This document shows positions 43,496-53,245 of a stretch of DNA of 64,000 nucleotides, one piece after another. A model generated the notes under the pieces. The model was not told where the DNA came from. It searched no databases and was given only the letters and a program-made list of their open reading frames with translations. The stretch lies in the NCBI RefSeq assembly GCF_016900655.1, contig NZ_JACJKH010000013.1, positions 1-64,000 on the forward strand, given 5' to 3'. The stretch's first letter is position 1; the number at the start of each line of letters is the position of its first letter. The stretch is from Drancourtella massiliensis. GTDB taxonomy: Bacteria > Bacillota > Clostridia > Lachnospirales > Lachnospiraceae. A program made the translations under genes and the position numbers.

Positions 43496-45919
43496 TTACC
43501 CCTTCATCTGACTCGCAATATCCGCATCCACAATCTCTTCACCCGTTCTGCCTTTAAGCTGCTCTTTCGAAGCTTCACTCAGTCCATCATTAACCACCGC
43601 ATTAAAGTCACATGTGCTACAGCGATCCAACTGTTCTTTTGTTACCCTGCCATCCCGGTAATCTCGGCAGATCTTATTCTCGTACATGGAGTATGGCTTT
43701 TTCGTAAACAATGCTTTCACCTTATGCCGAAGCACCCACCAGGCCGGTACCCAGATATACTTGTGCATGGCCGGGCTCACGCTTCCGATCATCCAGCAGT
43801 TCCGATCACAGCAGCGTACCTTTTTCCGGACTTTCTCAGCTTCAGGGCTGTTCCACAGTTCGTCCCAGGTTTGCTTATTCAAATTTCCCATTACTTCTTT
43901 ATCCTTGGTCCCGTTACACGGCATCACATCTCCATACGGATCGATAAAGAAGGTATCAAAACTCATATCACATGGAAGCAGCCGTTTCTGTCCGTAAATG
44001 TAATTAATCAGCCCGTGGTTGAAATACGCACGGAACCACTTTTTCGGACTGTTGCTTCTGAGCAGTTCATTAACCAGTTTTTCGAAGTTCTTTGCAACCA
44101 TCGGACGGTTATGAATGATATTCTTGGCTTCTACAAAATAAAAGCTGTTATGCAGGGATGCTGTGGCAAATTCCATTCCCATCTTGTCCGAAATCCGATA
44201 TAACGGAACCAGATCCTTTGCATTTTTATCCTGAACCGTCATCCCAAAACCTACGTCTTTCATGCCCATCTTCCTGAGGGTTTTTAAGGTCTGATATCCT
44301 CTTTGATATCCGTCCTGCAGACCGCGAATTTCATTATTGGTCTGTTCCAGCCCCTCAATAGAAATCCGGATGCCAATCTGCGGGAATTCTTTACACAGAT
44401 CTACGATCCGGTCTGTAAAAAATCCATTGGTCGAAATCACGATCCGGTCACTTTTCTTATAAAGCTCCCGGACGATTTCCTTCAAATCTGTACGGATAAA
44501 CGGCTCTCCTCCGGTAATGTTTGTAAAATACATTTTTGGAAGTTTCCTGATAGTTTCAATGGAAATCTCCTCTTCCGGTTTTGACGGGGCTTTATATCGG
44601 TTGCACATGGAACAGCGCGCATTACATCGATAGGTAACGATGACGGTTCCGTTCAATTTTTTCTCATTGTTCTTTTTCTTCGTCATACTTTTTCCAGCGG
44701 CTCCTTCTACTGATTTCTTTCCTCTGTAAATCTGCATCAGTTTTTTTGCATAGGTTTCTACATCATCAAAACGGATCTCTTTGCAATTCTGTCTGTACGT
44801 TTCCAACAGTTCCGGATTCATCCAGAGTTTCTGAATCTTTCTCTTTAGCTCTTCCGCATTCCCACTCTCAAACAGTTCTCCTGTCTTTCCAGCATCAATC
44901 AGTTCCGGTATTCCGCCAATCTCTGCTCCCAGAACAGGAGTCCCATACATTTGAGATTCCATAACCGAGAACGGGCAGTTTTCATACCATTCTGACGGAT
45001 ATACCGAAAATCTTGCCTCCCGTATCAGAGTTTCCAGCTCTACCCCACTTTGAAATCCTGCATTTCTGATATTAGAGATCTGGTTCACCTGCTCTTCCAA
45101 CGGTCCTGTTCCCGCAAAGACAAACGGGATCTCCGGCAGCTCCCGGCAGACCTGAAGGAGTGTCCGGATTCCTTTCTCTTCGGAATATCTTCCAAAATAC
45201 AGCACATAGTCTTTTTTCTTTGTATCTTTCCATTCCACCTGATCTACAAAGTTATGAAGCGCCACTGTTTTTCCTGCAAATACCGGGTTGGTATCCATCT
45301 TTTCTTTCAGGAACCGGCTGCAGCAGATGATCCGGTCGATATATCTGTACGCCTGAATTCCATTCCAGAACATTGCTTCCATCATACCAACAGCCGATTT
45401 CGCGGCCGACCCGTGGATACATTTTCCTTTCACACAATTCAGAAAATGTCCTCCCAGGCATTTTTCGCAGTTTTCATGCCGGTCAGGATTATGCAACATA
45501 TGATTGGGGCAAATCAGCTGATAATCATGTGCCGTATAAATAATCCTGCATGGCCGCTTTTTCTCTTTTCTCCACTTCACAATCTCCAGGATAATAGACG
45601 GTGTCAGCTGATAATTAAAGTTGTTGATGTGGCATACATCCGGCTGAAAATCCTCCAGCACAAGCCGTAGCTTTCTTCTCGCCTCCACACTGTAGACGGT
45701 CTTGACCGGATAGGTCAGTTTCGACAGCTTGCTGCCGCCATGGAAATCCATATCCGATGTATAAGCATTCACACGGTTCCCCACACAGCGGCCCTCATGC
45801 TCCATGCCGAAAAACTGAACCTCATGTCCCTGCTTTTCCAGATATTCGCCAAGTTTAAAAATATACGTCTCGGATCCTCCGTTTGGATAGAGGAACTTAT
45901 TAATCATCAGTATCTTCAT
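43496..45919 (-). CDS. Fused GT4 glycosyltransferase and radical SAM/SPASM protein
   Basis: 807 residues in one open frame. Residues 1 to about 400 are a GT4 enzyme (NKFLYPNGGSETYIFKLG; YFGRYSEEKGIRTLLQVC; E-x7-E in SEWYENCPFSVMESQMYG). A hydrophilic linker (about 400-425) follows. Then comes a radical SAM domain with CNARCSMC at about 432-439 and GGEPF, and SPASM-like Cys clusters (LPCDMSF, MPCNG, CCDRNCW, CSTCDF). The radical SAM part could modify a sugar or a peptide. An internal ATG at 44685 opens the linker, so a separate radical SAM product is possible. The stop overlaps nothing; its start overlaps the upstream acyltransferase stop (ATGA). Confidence 0.83.
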   Translation of the reverse strand: MKILMINKFLYPNGGSETYIFKLGEYLEKQGHEVQFFGMEHEGRCVGNRVNAYTSDMDFHGGSKLSKLTYPVKTVYSVEARRKLRLVLEDFQPDVCHINNFNYQLTPSIILEIVKWRKEKKRPCRIIYTAHDYQLICPNHMLHNPDRHENCEKCLGGHFLNCVKGKCIHGSAAKSAVGMMEAMFWNGIQAYRYIDRIICCSRFLKEKMDTNPVFAGKTVALHNFVDQVEWKDTKKKDYVLYFGRYSEEKGIRTLLQVCRELPEIPFVFAGTGPLEEQVNQISNIRNAGFQSGVELETLIREARFSVYPSEWYENCPFSVMESQMYGTPVLGAEIGGIPELIDAGKTGELFESGNAEELKRKIQKLWMNPELLETYRQNCKEIRFDDVETYAKKLMQIYRGKKSVEGAAGKSMTKKKNNEKKLNGTVIVTYRCNARCSMCNRYKAPSKPEEEISIETIRKLPKMYFTNITGGEPFIRTDLKEIVRELYKKSDRIVISTNGFFTDRIVDLCKEFPQIGIRISIEGLEQTNNEIRGLQDGYQRGYQTLKTLRKMGMKDVGFGMTVQDKNAKDLVPLYRISDKMGMEFATASLHNSFYFVEAKNIIHNRPMVAKNFEKLVNELLRSNSPKKWFRAYFNHGLINYIYGQKRLLPCDMSFDTFFIDPYGDVMPCNGTKDKEVMGNLNKQTWDELWNSPEAEKVRKKVRCCDRNCWMIGSVSPAMHKYIWVPAWWVLRHKVKALFTKKPYSMYENKICRDYRDGRVTKEQLDRCSTCDFNAVVNDGLSEASKEQLKGRTGEEIVDADIASQMKG

Positions 45920-46923
45920 CTTCCGATTTTCCTTCCTGTAGTGCTGCGTCCTGCCAGTTTTCCTTCCACTCGTTCAATCACACATTTCATTACAAATGAA
46001 AATATTACAGTTCCAACAAAAACAAGAACCACTGTTACGATATATTGAATCCACCCGTCTCCGAGCACTGTATGAAGCCCTGTTTTCTCGACGACTCGAA
46101 ACATAAGCATGTGGGACAAGTAAATCTCCATGCTGATACCGCTTATAAATTTTGTCACTTTATTCTGAAGCACCCCTTTTGATGCAAGTGTCGCATACAT
46201 CAAAAGCAGCACCGAAACAAGAAGCAGCGTAATCGTATTTCCACCAATGGTATAGTACAAAATAACCGTCAGCCAGACTCCGGCCAACACTGCAAACTTA
46301 TTTATTTTTGAAATCTCGTCCCGGTAAAGATAGAGCAAGCCACCAGCCAGGAAGAAGCAGGCACTGTAAAGAATATTTCTCCTGTCTATTTCAAAATAGT
46401 TTGCGCACACGAAGTTATAAATCAGGCTGATGAGAAAGGAAAACCAGGCCCGTTTTTTCGTTTCAATCAGGAAACAGAAAAATGGAAAACACAGATAAAA
46501 TACAAACACCAGTCCCAGGAACCATCCAACACCAATGACTTCTATATCACCTGCATTTGGTAAAAAGCCAAACAATAATGTCAAATCCGCAAACGCTTGA
46601 GCGAATGAATCTACAGATGGCGACATCAGGAGATCGATAATCACCAGAATACCAAAGAATGGCAAGGTCTTTAGAAATCTTCTTTTATAGAATTCAGATA
46701 TAGAGATTTCATTATTTAGTACTTTTTCATAGTATCCACAGCACATACCAAAAGCAGAAATCACCATGAAAAGAAATACGAAATTTGTAAATTCCGGTAT
46801 CATCCTCTCATAGAGATACCCCGAGATTTTATAGCTTGTGTTTGCCTGTATATGCATCATCACAATGCCAAGTGCTGCTATTGTCCTTAGTCCATCAATT
46901 GCTCCGTAATGTTTCTTTCCCAT
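45916..46923 (-). CDS. Acyltransferase 3-family membrane protein
   Basis: 335 residues, about ten helices, starting HYGAIDGLRTIAALGIVMMHI (the His site), with FYKRRFLKTLPFF, typical of Acyl_transf_3. ATG at 46923 sits 6 bases after AAAGGA; the ATG at 46929 is too close to it. The gene overlaps the GT4-radical SAM start by 4 bases. Confidence 0.8.
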   Translation of the reverse strand: MGKKHYGAIDGLRTIAALGIVMMHIQANTSYKISGYLYERMIPEFTNFVFLFMVISAFGMCCGYYEKVLNNEISISEFYKRRFLKTLPFFGILVIIDLLMSPSVDSFAQAFADLTLLFGFLPNAGDIEVIGVGWFLGLVFVFYLCFPFFCFLIETKKRAWFSFLISLIYNFVCANYFEIDRRNILYSACFFLAGGLLYLYRDEISKINKFAVLAGVWLTVILYYTIGGNTITLLLVSVLLLMYATLASKGVLQNKVTKFISGISMEIYLSHMLMFRVVEKTGLHTVLGDGWIQYIVTVVLVFVGTVIFSFVMKCVIERVEGKLAGRSTTGRKIGR

Positions 46924-46937
46924 TTTCATTCCTTTTT

Positions 46938-48065
46938 CTATTTGTTATACAGTCTCGCCGTCTCCTTCGCAACTTCATCCCAGTCATATTTCCCGCAGAT
47001 GAACTCCGTTGCATCCTTTTTATACCCCTGCACCAGCTCTTCCCGATCGCAGGCGGTCTGTAGCTTCTCTCTCAGATCTTCCACATTACCCTGTAGGAAT
47101 ACCATCGCCTTGTCTTCCACGACTTCGGTGCATTCTGCAATGTCTGACACCAGACAGCAGTTTCCATAACTCATGGCTTCCAACAGGCTCAGCGGCATTC
47201 CCTCCAGATCCGAAGGGAGGGTATACAAGTAAGCATTGCTGTACAATTCTTCCAGCATCTGTCCTCGAACAAATCCGGTAAACAGAATCCGGTCATCTCC
47301 TGCTGCCAGTGCCTTTAGTTCTTTGACAAACTGGTCAGTATCAGATGTGCCTCCCGCTATAACCAGTTTTTTGTCTGTCTGCACCTGACGATATGCCTGG
47401 ATCAGATATTTGAGCCCTTTTTCCGGTACCAGCCTTGCCAGAAACAGAATGTAGCCATCCTTTTCCAGACCAAACTTTTTTTGAATCAGATCCGCTTCAC
47501 GAAGTTTCGTCCGATTAACACCATTTGGTATAAATCTTGTCTTCCGTCCGTAGGTTTTCATAAAGTAGTCCTGTACTCCTTTGCTCAGCACAATCACTTC
47601 ATCTGCAAAACGGACAGCGCATTTTTCTCCCAGCATGATATAGGTGCTGGCAAGCTTGCCCCATTTGGCTCTTTGATGATCCAGACCGTGAATCGTCGCA
47701 ATGCATCGTTTTCCCATTAATTTTGGCAGCCACAGCATGGCGCACGGACCTTCCGCATGGAAATGCACCACATCATACGGCCCGAAGGCTGCACGAATTG
47801 CTGCCACGGTGGAGGCACTCATCGCTGCCAGTCCCCGCTTATCAATCGTAGGAACATTCACGATCCGCACCCCTTTGTATGTTGTTAATCCTTTTTTTCC
47901 GCCCTGCTTTCCACTTCGGTTATAGCAGGTTACCTGATGCCCCATTTTTGCCATTCGGGTGCTCAGTTCTTCCACTACTACTTCCACGCCACCCTGTCCC
48001 AGAGCCGGCATACATTTCATACCAAGGAAAGCAATGCGCAGTTGATTTTGTTTCTTTTCTCCCAT
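46938..48065 (-). CDS. Glycosyltransferase family 4
   Basis: 375 residues: GT-B fold, N-terminal FLGMKCMPALGQGGVEVVVEEL, FHAEGPCAMLWLP, and C-terminal LARLVPEKGLKYLIQAYR with the donor-site run GMPLSLLEAMSYGNCCLVSD. Probably the second sugar transferase of the repeat unit. Start overlaps the priming transferase stop as TGATG at 48067-48063. Confidence 0.87.
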   Translation of the reverse strand: MGEKKQNQLRIAFLGMKCMPALGQGGVEVVVEELSTRMAKMGHQVTCYNRSGKQGGKKGLTTYKGVRIVNVPTIDKRGLAAMSASTVAAIRAAFGPYDVVHFHAEGPCAMLWLPKLMGKRCIATIHGLDHQRAKWGKLASTYIMLGEKCAVRFADEVIVLSKGVQDYFMKTYGRKTRFIPNGVNRTKLREADLIQKKFGLEKDGYILFLARLVPEKGLKYLIQAYRQVQTDKKLVIAGGTSDTDQFVKELKALAAGDDRILFTGFVRGQMLEELYSNAYLYTLPSDLEGMPLSLLEAMSYGNCCLVSDIAECTEVVEDKAMVFLQGNVEDLREKLQTACDREELVQGYKKDATEFICGKYDWDEVAKETARLYNK

Positions 48066-49516
48066 CACATCGATCCTTCTTTTTTAACCACTGCAAGTAC
48101 TGTCTTCAGCAGAATCCGAAAGTCCATCCCCACACTCCAGTCTGTAATGTATTCCGTATCCAGCTTGACCACTTCCTCAAAATCCGTGATCTCGCTTCTT
48201 CCGCTTACCTGCCACATTCCGGTAATCCCCGGTTTGATAGCAAGTCTTGCACGATGGTGCAGTTCATATTTTTCCCACTCGTCCAGTGTCGGAGGTCTTG
48301 TCCCTACCAAAGACATATCCCCTTTCAGTACATTGAAAAACTGCGGAAATTCATCGATTGAGGTCACCCGGATCAGATTTCCGATCCCGGTCTTCTTCCT
48401 GCCGTCCGGCAGAATCTTATTTCCAATCACACGGGTATCAAAATCCAGCTTGAACATCATGCCGTCTTTCACCCGGTTTTCTTTCATCAATTCTTTCTTC
48501 CGTTCCTCTGCATCCAGATACATGCTTCGGAACTTATACATTTTAAATTTCTTTCCATTTTTTCCCACCCTTACCTGTGAGAAAAAAATCGGCCCCGGCG
48601 ACTGAATATAAATAGCCGGTGCAATAAAAACAAATAAGATTCCTGTCAGAATGCAACCCACCAGTCCGCCTGCAATATCCAGGCATCGTTTTAGAAATGC
48701 CTGCTTGTCTGTTGTATAATTGATGCTGGTAGTCAGTACCAAGTAATTTCCGATTTTCTCCACCAGCGGTTTCTTTCCCACCTTGTTGGTAGCCTGAGAA
48801 ATATTAAAATGTACAGTAACTCCTGTCTCCACCAGCTTGTTTATCAGGCTTTGAGGAAGCGTTTCGTTATCTCCTGGAATTAGGAGCACCTCATCAATCC
48901 ATTCCCGGCAGACATATTCCGGCGCGGTATCAACATTTGCCACCACCGGCAGTCCCCCGATATCTTCTCCTATGATATTCCGGTCTGCAATCACCAGTCC
49001 GGCCAGATTATACATTTCGTAATTATTATGCTTAATGCTCAGGACCACATCCAAAGCCGCCCGGTCGGTTGTCACGATCAGTAGTGATCGATCGCCTCCG
49101 GTTCGCATTTTTTTCCGAAGCATCCGCTTCCAAAGGAGTCGCACTCCATAGGTGAGAAACAGATAAATCACCCCAGTCAGATATAGAACGATTCTGGAAT
49201 AATTCTCTGCTTCCTGAATGGTAAACAGGTACAGGGTTGCAAACAGCAGTACCAGCACAACGTGTTTCAGAGTAACGGCAAACTCGATATAATATCCTCT
49301 TTTCAATACATTTTTCAATGTCTCAAAGAAAAACATCACCATCACATCTGCCAGTTCCAGAAAGATCGCCATATTGAGATATAACTGGTTTTCATATGGA
49401 CTGCCTGCCTGATGCCTAAACAGGTAGGCCATCATGAAAGCAGCCTGTAAGCAAATCAGATCCAGCACCAGAAAATCCCAGTGTTTTAACCATCCTTTTG
49501 AACTCTTTTTATACAT
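48065..49516 (-). CDS. Priming sugar-phosphate transferase (WbaP/CpsE type)
   Basis: 483 residues. Four N-terminal helices, a CoA-binding-like middle domain, a fifth helix (about 273-300), then the catalytic domain: KRCLDIAGG, FFSQVRVGKNGKKFKMYKFRSM, RVTSIDEFPQFFNVLKGDMSLVGTRPP and PGITGMWQVSGR. It transfers a sugar-1-phosphate to undecaprenyl phosphate, starting repeat-unit synthesis. GAGGAAGG precedes the ATG. Confidence 0.92.
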   Translation of the reverse strand: MYKKSSKGWLKHWDFLVLDLICLQAAFMMAYLFRHQAGSPYENQLYLNMAIFLELADVMVMFFFETLKNVLKRGYYIEFAVTLKHVVLVLLFATLYLFTIQEAENYSRIVLYLTGVIYLFLTYGVRLLWKRMLRKKMRTGGDRSLLIVTTDRAALDVVLSIKHNNYEMYNLAGLVIADRNIIGEDIGGLPVVANVDTAPEYVCREWIDEVLLIPGDNETLPQSLINKLVETGVTVHFNISQATNKVGKKPLVEKIGNYLVLTTSINYTTDKQAFLKRCLDIAGGLVGCILTGILFVFIAPAIYIQSPGPIFFSQVRVGKNGKKFKMYKFRSMYLDAEERKKELMKENRVKDGMMFKLDFDTRVIGNKILPDGRKKTGIGNLIRVTSIDEFPQFFNVLKGDMSLVGTRPPTLDEWEKYELHHRARLAIKPGITGMWQVSGRSEITDFEEVVKLDTEYITDWSVGMDFRILLKTVLAVVKKEGSM

Positions 49517-49560
49517 TCGTTCTGTACCTTCCTCTTTTCCTGTATCCTCTCGTCCTTATC

Positions 49561-50295
49561 CTAACGAAACCGAATCACATCGTTTCCTTCCAATATTCTT
49601 TTGGGGTTTTCCCTTAATAGCAATTCCGGACATGCACTTCCGTACCGTCTCGCCAGTAGATCTCTTAATGGTGCCAGACTCAACGTTCGGACATCTACCC
49701 GGTGGGCGTCGGTTGCTGCAAGCGATACCAATTGTCTGTCCAACATGTAGTCTGCTACATCCGCTGCTCCTTCTCCAAACCGCCCGAAGATGCTTCCTTT
49801 GTCCAACTGCAGTACCGCTCCCATCCTTGCCCATTCTTTTACGTGAGCAGGTACCCGCTGTACGCAGCGATATCGTTCTGGATGTGCTAGAATCGGAATA
49901 TACCCGGCATCCAGAAGATAGATCAGCATCCGGTAAATCTGCCATGCCGGAGCATCCAGCCGGACTTCCACCAATACATAACGGGTCCCGTTGATCGTCA
50001 GCAGTTCTCCCCGTTTCAACTTTCTTACCAGTTCCGCTCCGTCCAGAATCTCCATTCCTTCTACCAACCGTAATGGGATCCGTTCTTTTTCCAGAAGCTC
50101 CCGGAACTGCTCCAGCCTTCTGCGGTATACACGAACCATGTCCGCTGAATTTCTTCCCGGCAGATTTGCATGACAGGTAGCTGCCACAGTCTCAATACCG
50201 GATTCGACTGCTGTCTGCGCCATTTCGACTGCCTCTTCCCAGGACCTGGCTCCATCATCCAGCCCCGGGAGCAGATGGGCATGCAGATCAATCAT
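49561..50295 (-). CDS. cpsB: CpsB-type tyrosine phosphatase (PHP fold)
   Basis: 244 residues; MIDLHAHLLPGLDDGARSWE is the PHP metal site (HxH), and AHPERY and ATDAH follow. It should remove phosphate from the tyrosine tails of the two BY-kinases encoded just upstream and thereby control chain length and output. The start overlaps the kinase stop as ATGA. The usual TPHH/H run appears as ATCHANLPG, losing one His. Confidence 0.88.
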   Translation of the reverse strand: MIDLHAHLLPGLDDGARSWEEAVEMAQTAVESGIETVAATCHANLPGRNSADMVRVYRRRLEQFRELLEKERIPLRLVEGMEILDGAELVRKLKRGELLTINGTRYVLVEVRLDAPAWQIYRMLIYLLDAGYIPILAHPERYRCVQRVPAHVKEWARMGAVLQLDKGSIFGRFGEGAADVADYMLDRQLVSLAATDAHRVDVRTLSLAPLRDLLARRYGSACPELLLRENPKRILEGNDVIRFR

Positions 50296-51812
50296 GACTG
50301 TAGCTCCTCAGTATCATTTTTCTTCTTTGACTCCTGTTTCTTTCCATAGCCATAAGAGCCGTATCCATAGTAACCATATCCGTAACGTCCATAACCATAG
50401 TAGCCATATCCGCCCCTGTGTACCGGAACACCGTTGAACACGTATCCCAGAAGCGGTGCTTTGCTGTCTTCCAGCCCGGAAATACTGTCCAGAATCCGGC
50501 GTTTCTGCACCTGATCGTAACGGATCACATACAGGATGCCGTCCGACTGTTCCGCCAAAATGCTGGCGTCCTCAAACATTTCTACCGGCGGTGCATCCAG
50601 AAGAATCAGATCCCACTGTGCTTTCATTTCTTCCATGACCTCATGGAAACTGCTATGATTGAGGATCTGCTGAACACCTTTGACAGGTTTGTTTCCTCCA
50701 AGGAAATCTACTCCAGTCTCTTTCTCCCGATAAACTGCTTCTTTCAGCGTACATTTTCCTGCCACAACAGAAGCGAGTCCTCTTCCTTTTTCCTCCGTCA
50801 GATGCTTCCGGTCTGCCTGCTTGCGCAGGTCAGCGTCAATAAACAGAACTTTTACCCCATGGGATGCCGCTGCAATAGCAAGGTTATAAGCCAAAGTGGA
50901 CTTTCCTTCTCCCGGCATGGTGCTGGTCAGTACCAGTACTTTACCGCCCTTTTCCTCCAGTTCACGGGAGATCCGGATCTGCAGACTCTGAATATTCTCC
51001 CGAAATGCCTGAGGTGTCCGGTTATCCTGCATCTGAATCCATCTGGTAGTCTGTTTTTTCCGAAGCTTTCTGGAGACTTCCGGTATATTAGCAATACAGG
51101 AAAGGCTCATGACACTTTTCAACTCTTCCGGCTTCTGTACCGTTTTCTTGAAAAAAGCATACAGGCAGATAAGAAGAAATCCTGCTCCTGCCCCGTAGAC
51201 AGCACCTTTTTTGATCTGTCCCCGGTAACTTGGCCGGTTGTACGGCTCCGTCGGAGTCGACGGCTCGTCGATCATATTAAATTTCGTATCCCCGATGACA
51301 AACCGTGCCACGTCCGGATACACCTTAATAGCAGACTCCAAAATCGCTTTGGCATCTTCCGGGCTGTTGCTGGTTACGGTCATGGTAATCATATTCGAGT
51401 CGGAAACTGCCTGTGCGGAGATACTTCCGTTCACCGCATCCACTCCCAGATCTTCCTCAATCGCCTCTGTCAAAAGGCTGCTGCTTAAAATATAAGGAAA
51501 GGTTTTCGCCAGCTGTCCGGCTGTTGTCGTATCATAATAAAAGTTATAGGTACTGTTTTCTGAATCTGTAGATCCTCCGGTCAGCACCGTAAAGGTTGCA
51601 GAGGATTGATACATTGGTGTATAAAACAGGCTGGTAGCTCTGAGATAAAATGCCCCTGCCCCGACTACAGCCAGAAGAATGATCAGCCACCAGAAGCGGA
51701 GAATCCCCTGAATCACATTCCAGAACAGAGCCCCCAGATCGATCACGTCATCTTCATCAATCCTGCGGGACAGGTTCTGGTTATTCTTGCTATAAAGATC
51801 TCTCTCTGCCAT
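50292..51812 (-). CDS. BY-kinase with Wzz domain, copy 1 (Tyr-rich tail)
   Basis: 506 residues. Chain-length (Wzz) part with two helices (about 36-56 and 205-225), then the kinase domain: Walker A TSTMPGEGKST, Walker A' VLFIDADLRK and Walker B LILLDAPP. The C-terminal tail has many YG repeats (about 465-490, YGYYGYGRYGYG), the autophosphorylation cluster. Fused Wzc-type form in a Gram-positive, which more often splits CpsC and CpsD. GGAGG precedes the ATG, 2 bases after copy 2. Confidence 0.9.
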   Translation of the reverse strand: MAERDLYSKNNQNLSRRIDEDDVIDLGALFWNVIQGILRFWWLIILLAVVGAGAFYLRATSLFYTPMYQSSATFTVLTGGSTDSENSTYNFYYDTTTAGQLAKTFPYILSSSLLTEAIEEDLGVDAVNGSISAQAVSDSNMITMTVTSNSPEDAKAILESAIKVYPDVARFVIGDTKFNMIDEPSTPTEPYNRPSYRGQIKKGAVYGAGAGFLLICLYAFFKKTVQKPEELKSVMSLSCIANIPEVSRKLRKKQTTRWIQMQDNRTPQAFRENIQSLQIRISRELEEKGGKVLVLTSTMPGEGKSTLAYNLAIAAASHGVKVLFIDADLRKQADRKHLTEEKGRGLASVVAGKCTLKEAVYREKETGVDFLGGNKPVKGVQQILNHSSFHEVMEEMKAQWDLILLDAPPVEMFEDASILAEQSDGILYVIRYDQVQKRRILDSISGLEDSKAPLLGYVFNGVPVHRGGYGYYGYGRYGYGYYGYGSYGYGKKQESKKKNDTEELQS

Positions 51813-51814
51813 CC

Positions 51815-53230
51815 TTACACCTCCTCGCTGCCATCAGTTCTGCCATATCCGTAGTAGGAATGTTCCCGAAGAGAACTCCACAACTGTTCTTTCAAAAAGG
51901 CGTTTAAAATGAAACCTGTAAAGTCCACGCCTGCCTGGCGGATCGTATCCGAAGCATCGTTTGCCGCTCTCACATCCGTCCAGTCCTGGCGAACGATCAG
52001 TACTGCGTTATCTGCCATTTTCAGCATCAATTCCGCATCGCTGGATACGGACATTGGAGGCGTATCCAGAATAATGTAGTCCATCTTTTTCCGACCGGCG
52101 TCAATCAGCGCTTTCATTTCCATTGAATCCAGATACCGTGCTGCATTATGGATGCTCTTCTCCTGAAACACCGTATAGATCTTTTCCTTTTTCTCATAAA
52201 TTAGAACATCTTTAATCTCTGCCTTTTTGTCCAGATAATCCGATAGATACTTTCGGTTTTCTTCCTTTTTTTCAAACACTTTATAAAGAGCCGGCTTCTT
52301 CAAATCCACGTCAATCAGCATTACTCTCCGCCCTTTTTCCGCCAATGCAAGGGCCAGGTTTGCCGCCACAGAAGATTTTCCTTCATTTTCCGCCACACTG
52401 GTCACCATCAGTACCTTCTGGTCTCTCCTTCGCATATGATGGTCGATTCGGGTTGCTGTCTTACGTACTGCCTCTCCAAACGGCATACTGACCAGTTTGG
52501 AAGAGATCAAAATGGACTTGTTCAGTTTCCGCAACGCTCCCCGGACGGTTTTATTTTTCCGCTCATATGGAATCAGTTCCAGAATCCGTCCATCCAGATT
52601 TCGTTTGGCTCCTTCCCTTGTTTTCACTGTGAACCGCAGGATAGACAGTAAAACGATCAGCCCGCCGGATCCAACTGCTCCTGCCAGAATAGCAAGCTTC
52701 TGGTACCGGGAACTATTCATGGCATTGGAAGGTGCATACGGAACCGATGGTTCCTGTACGATCCGGAGCATCGCATTGGAGAAGAGATAGTCCGATACCT
52801 CATCATAATTCCGGATGGCAGACTGGATCACCTGATACGCCCTTCTAGGGTTTTCACTCGTTACCTGCAGCGTGATCAGGTTCGTTTCCTCAATCACGGT
52901 TGCCTGAATCGTTTCGTTGATGGAATCTTCACCGAGCTCTTCTGCAATCTTTTCTTTTAAGACATTACTGTCGAAGACTTCGCTGAAGACTCCGGCCATC
53001 TGGTTGGTCAAAGACAGAGAAGAATAGGCATTGCTGCCTCCCCTCGCACTGACTGCCATGGTGGCCTGGGCGGTAAATTCCGGCACATACAGGAAGCTCA
53101 TGACTCCGGTCACTGCAAACCACCCTGCTGCAGCCGCCAGAAGAATCACCCATATATTTTTCAGCAGGTCCCGGATGATACACAGGATGCTGATTTCATC
53201 TAGTCTGAATTCTCTTACTTCATTCTTCAT
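51815..53230 (-). CDS. BY-kinase with Wzz domain, copy 2 (short Tyr tail)
   Basis: 471 residues, same order as copy 1: Wzz with two helices, kinase domain with SVAENEGKSS, VMLIDVDLKKP and YIILDTPP. The tail has only YYGYGR. The two are paralogues but diverged. They may form mixed rings, or one may sense while the other regulates. The PHP phosphatase follows both. Confidence 0.88.
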   Translation of the reverse strand: MKNEVREFRLDEISILCIIRDLLKNIWVILLAAAAGWFAVTGVMSFLYVPEFTAQATMAVSARGGSNAYSSLSLTNQMAGVFSEVFDSNVLKEKIAEELGEDSINETIQATVIEETNLITLQVTSENPRRAYQVIQSAIRNYDEVSDYLFSNAMLRIVQEPSVPYAPSNAMNSSRYQKLAILAGAVGSGGLIVLLSILRFTVKTREGAKRNLDGRILELIPYERKNKTVRGALRKLNKSILISSKLVSMPFGEAVRKTATRIDHHMRRRDQKVLMVTSVAENEGKSSVAANLALALAEKGRRVMLIDVDLKKPALYKVFEKKEENRKYLSDYLDKKAEIKDVLIYEKKEKIYTVFQEKSIHNAARYLDSMEMKALIDAGRKKMDYIILDTPPMSVSSDAELMLKMADNAVLIVRQDWTDVRAANDASDTIRQAGVDFTGFILNAFLKEQLWSSLREHSYYGYGRTDGSEEV

Positions 53231-53245
53231 CTGGTATCTCTCCTT

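Noticed and set aside
50338-50412. Short tandem repeats resembling a CRISPR or minisatellite
   Set aside because: The repeats encode the YG-rich tail of the BY-kinase in frame; no spacers of constant length.
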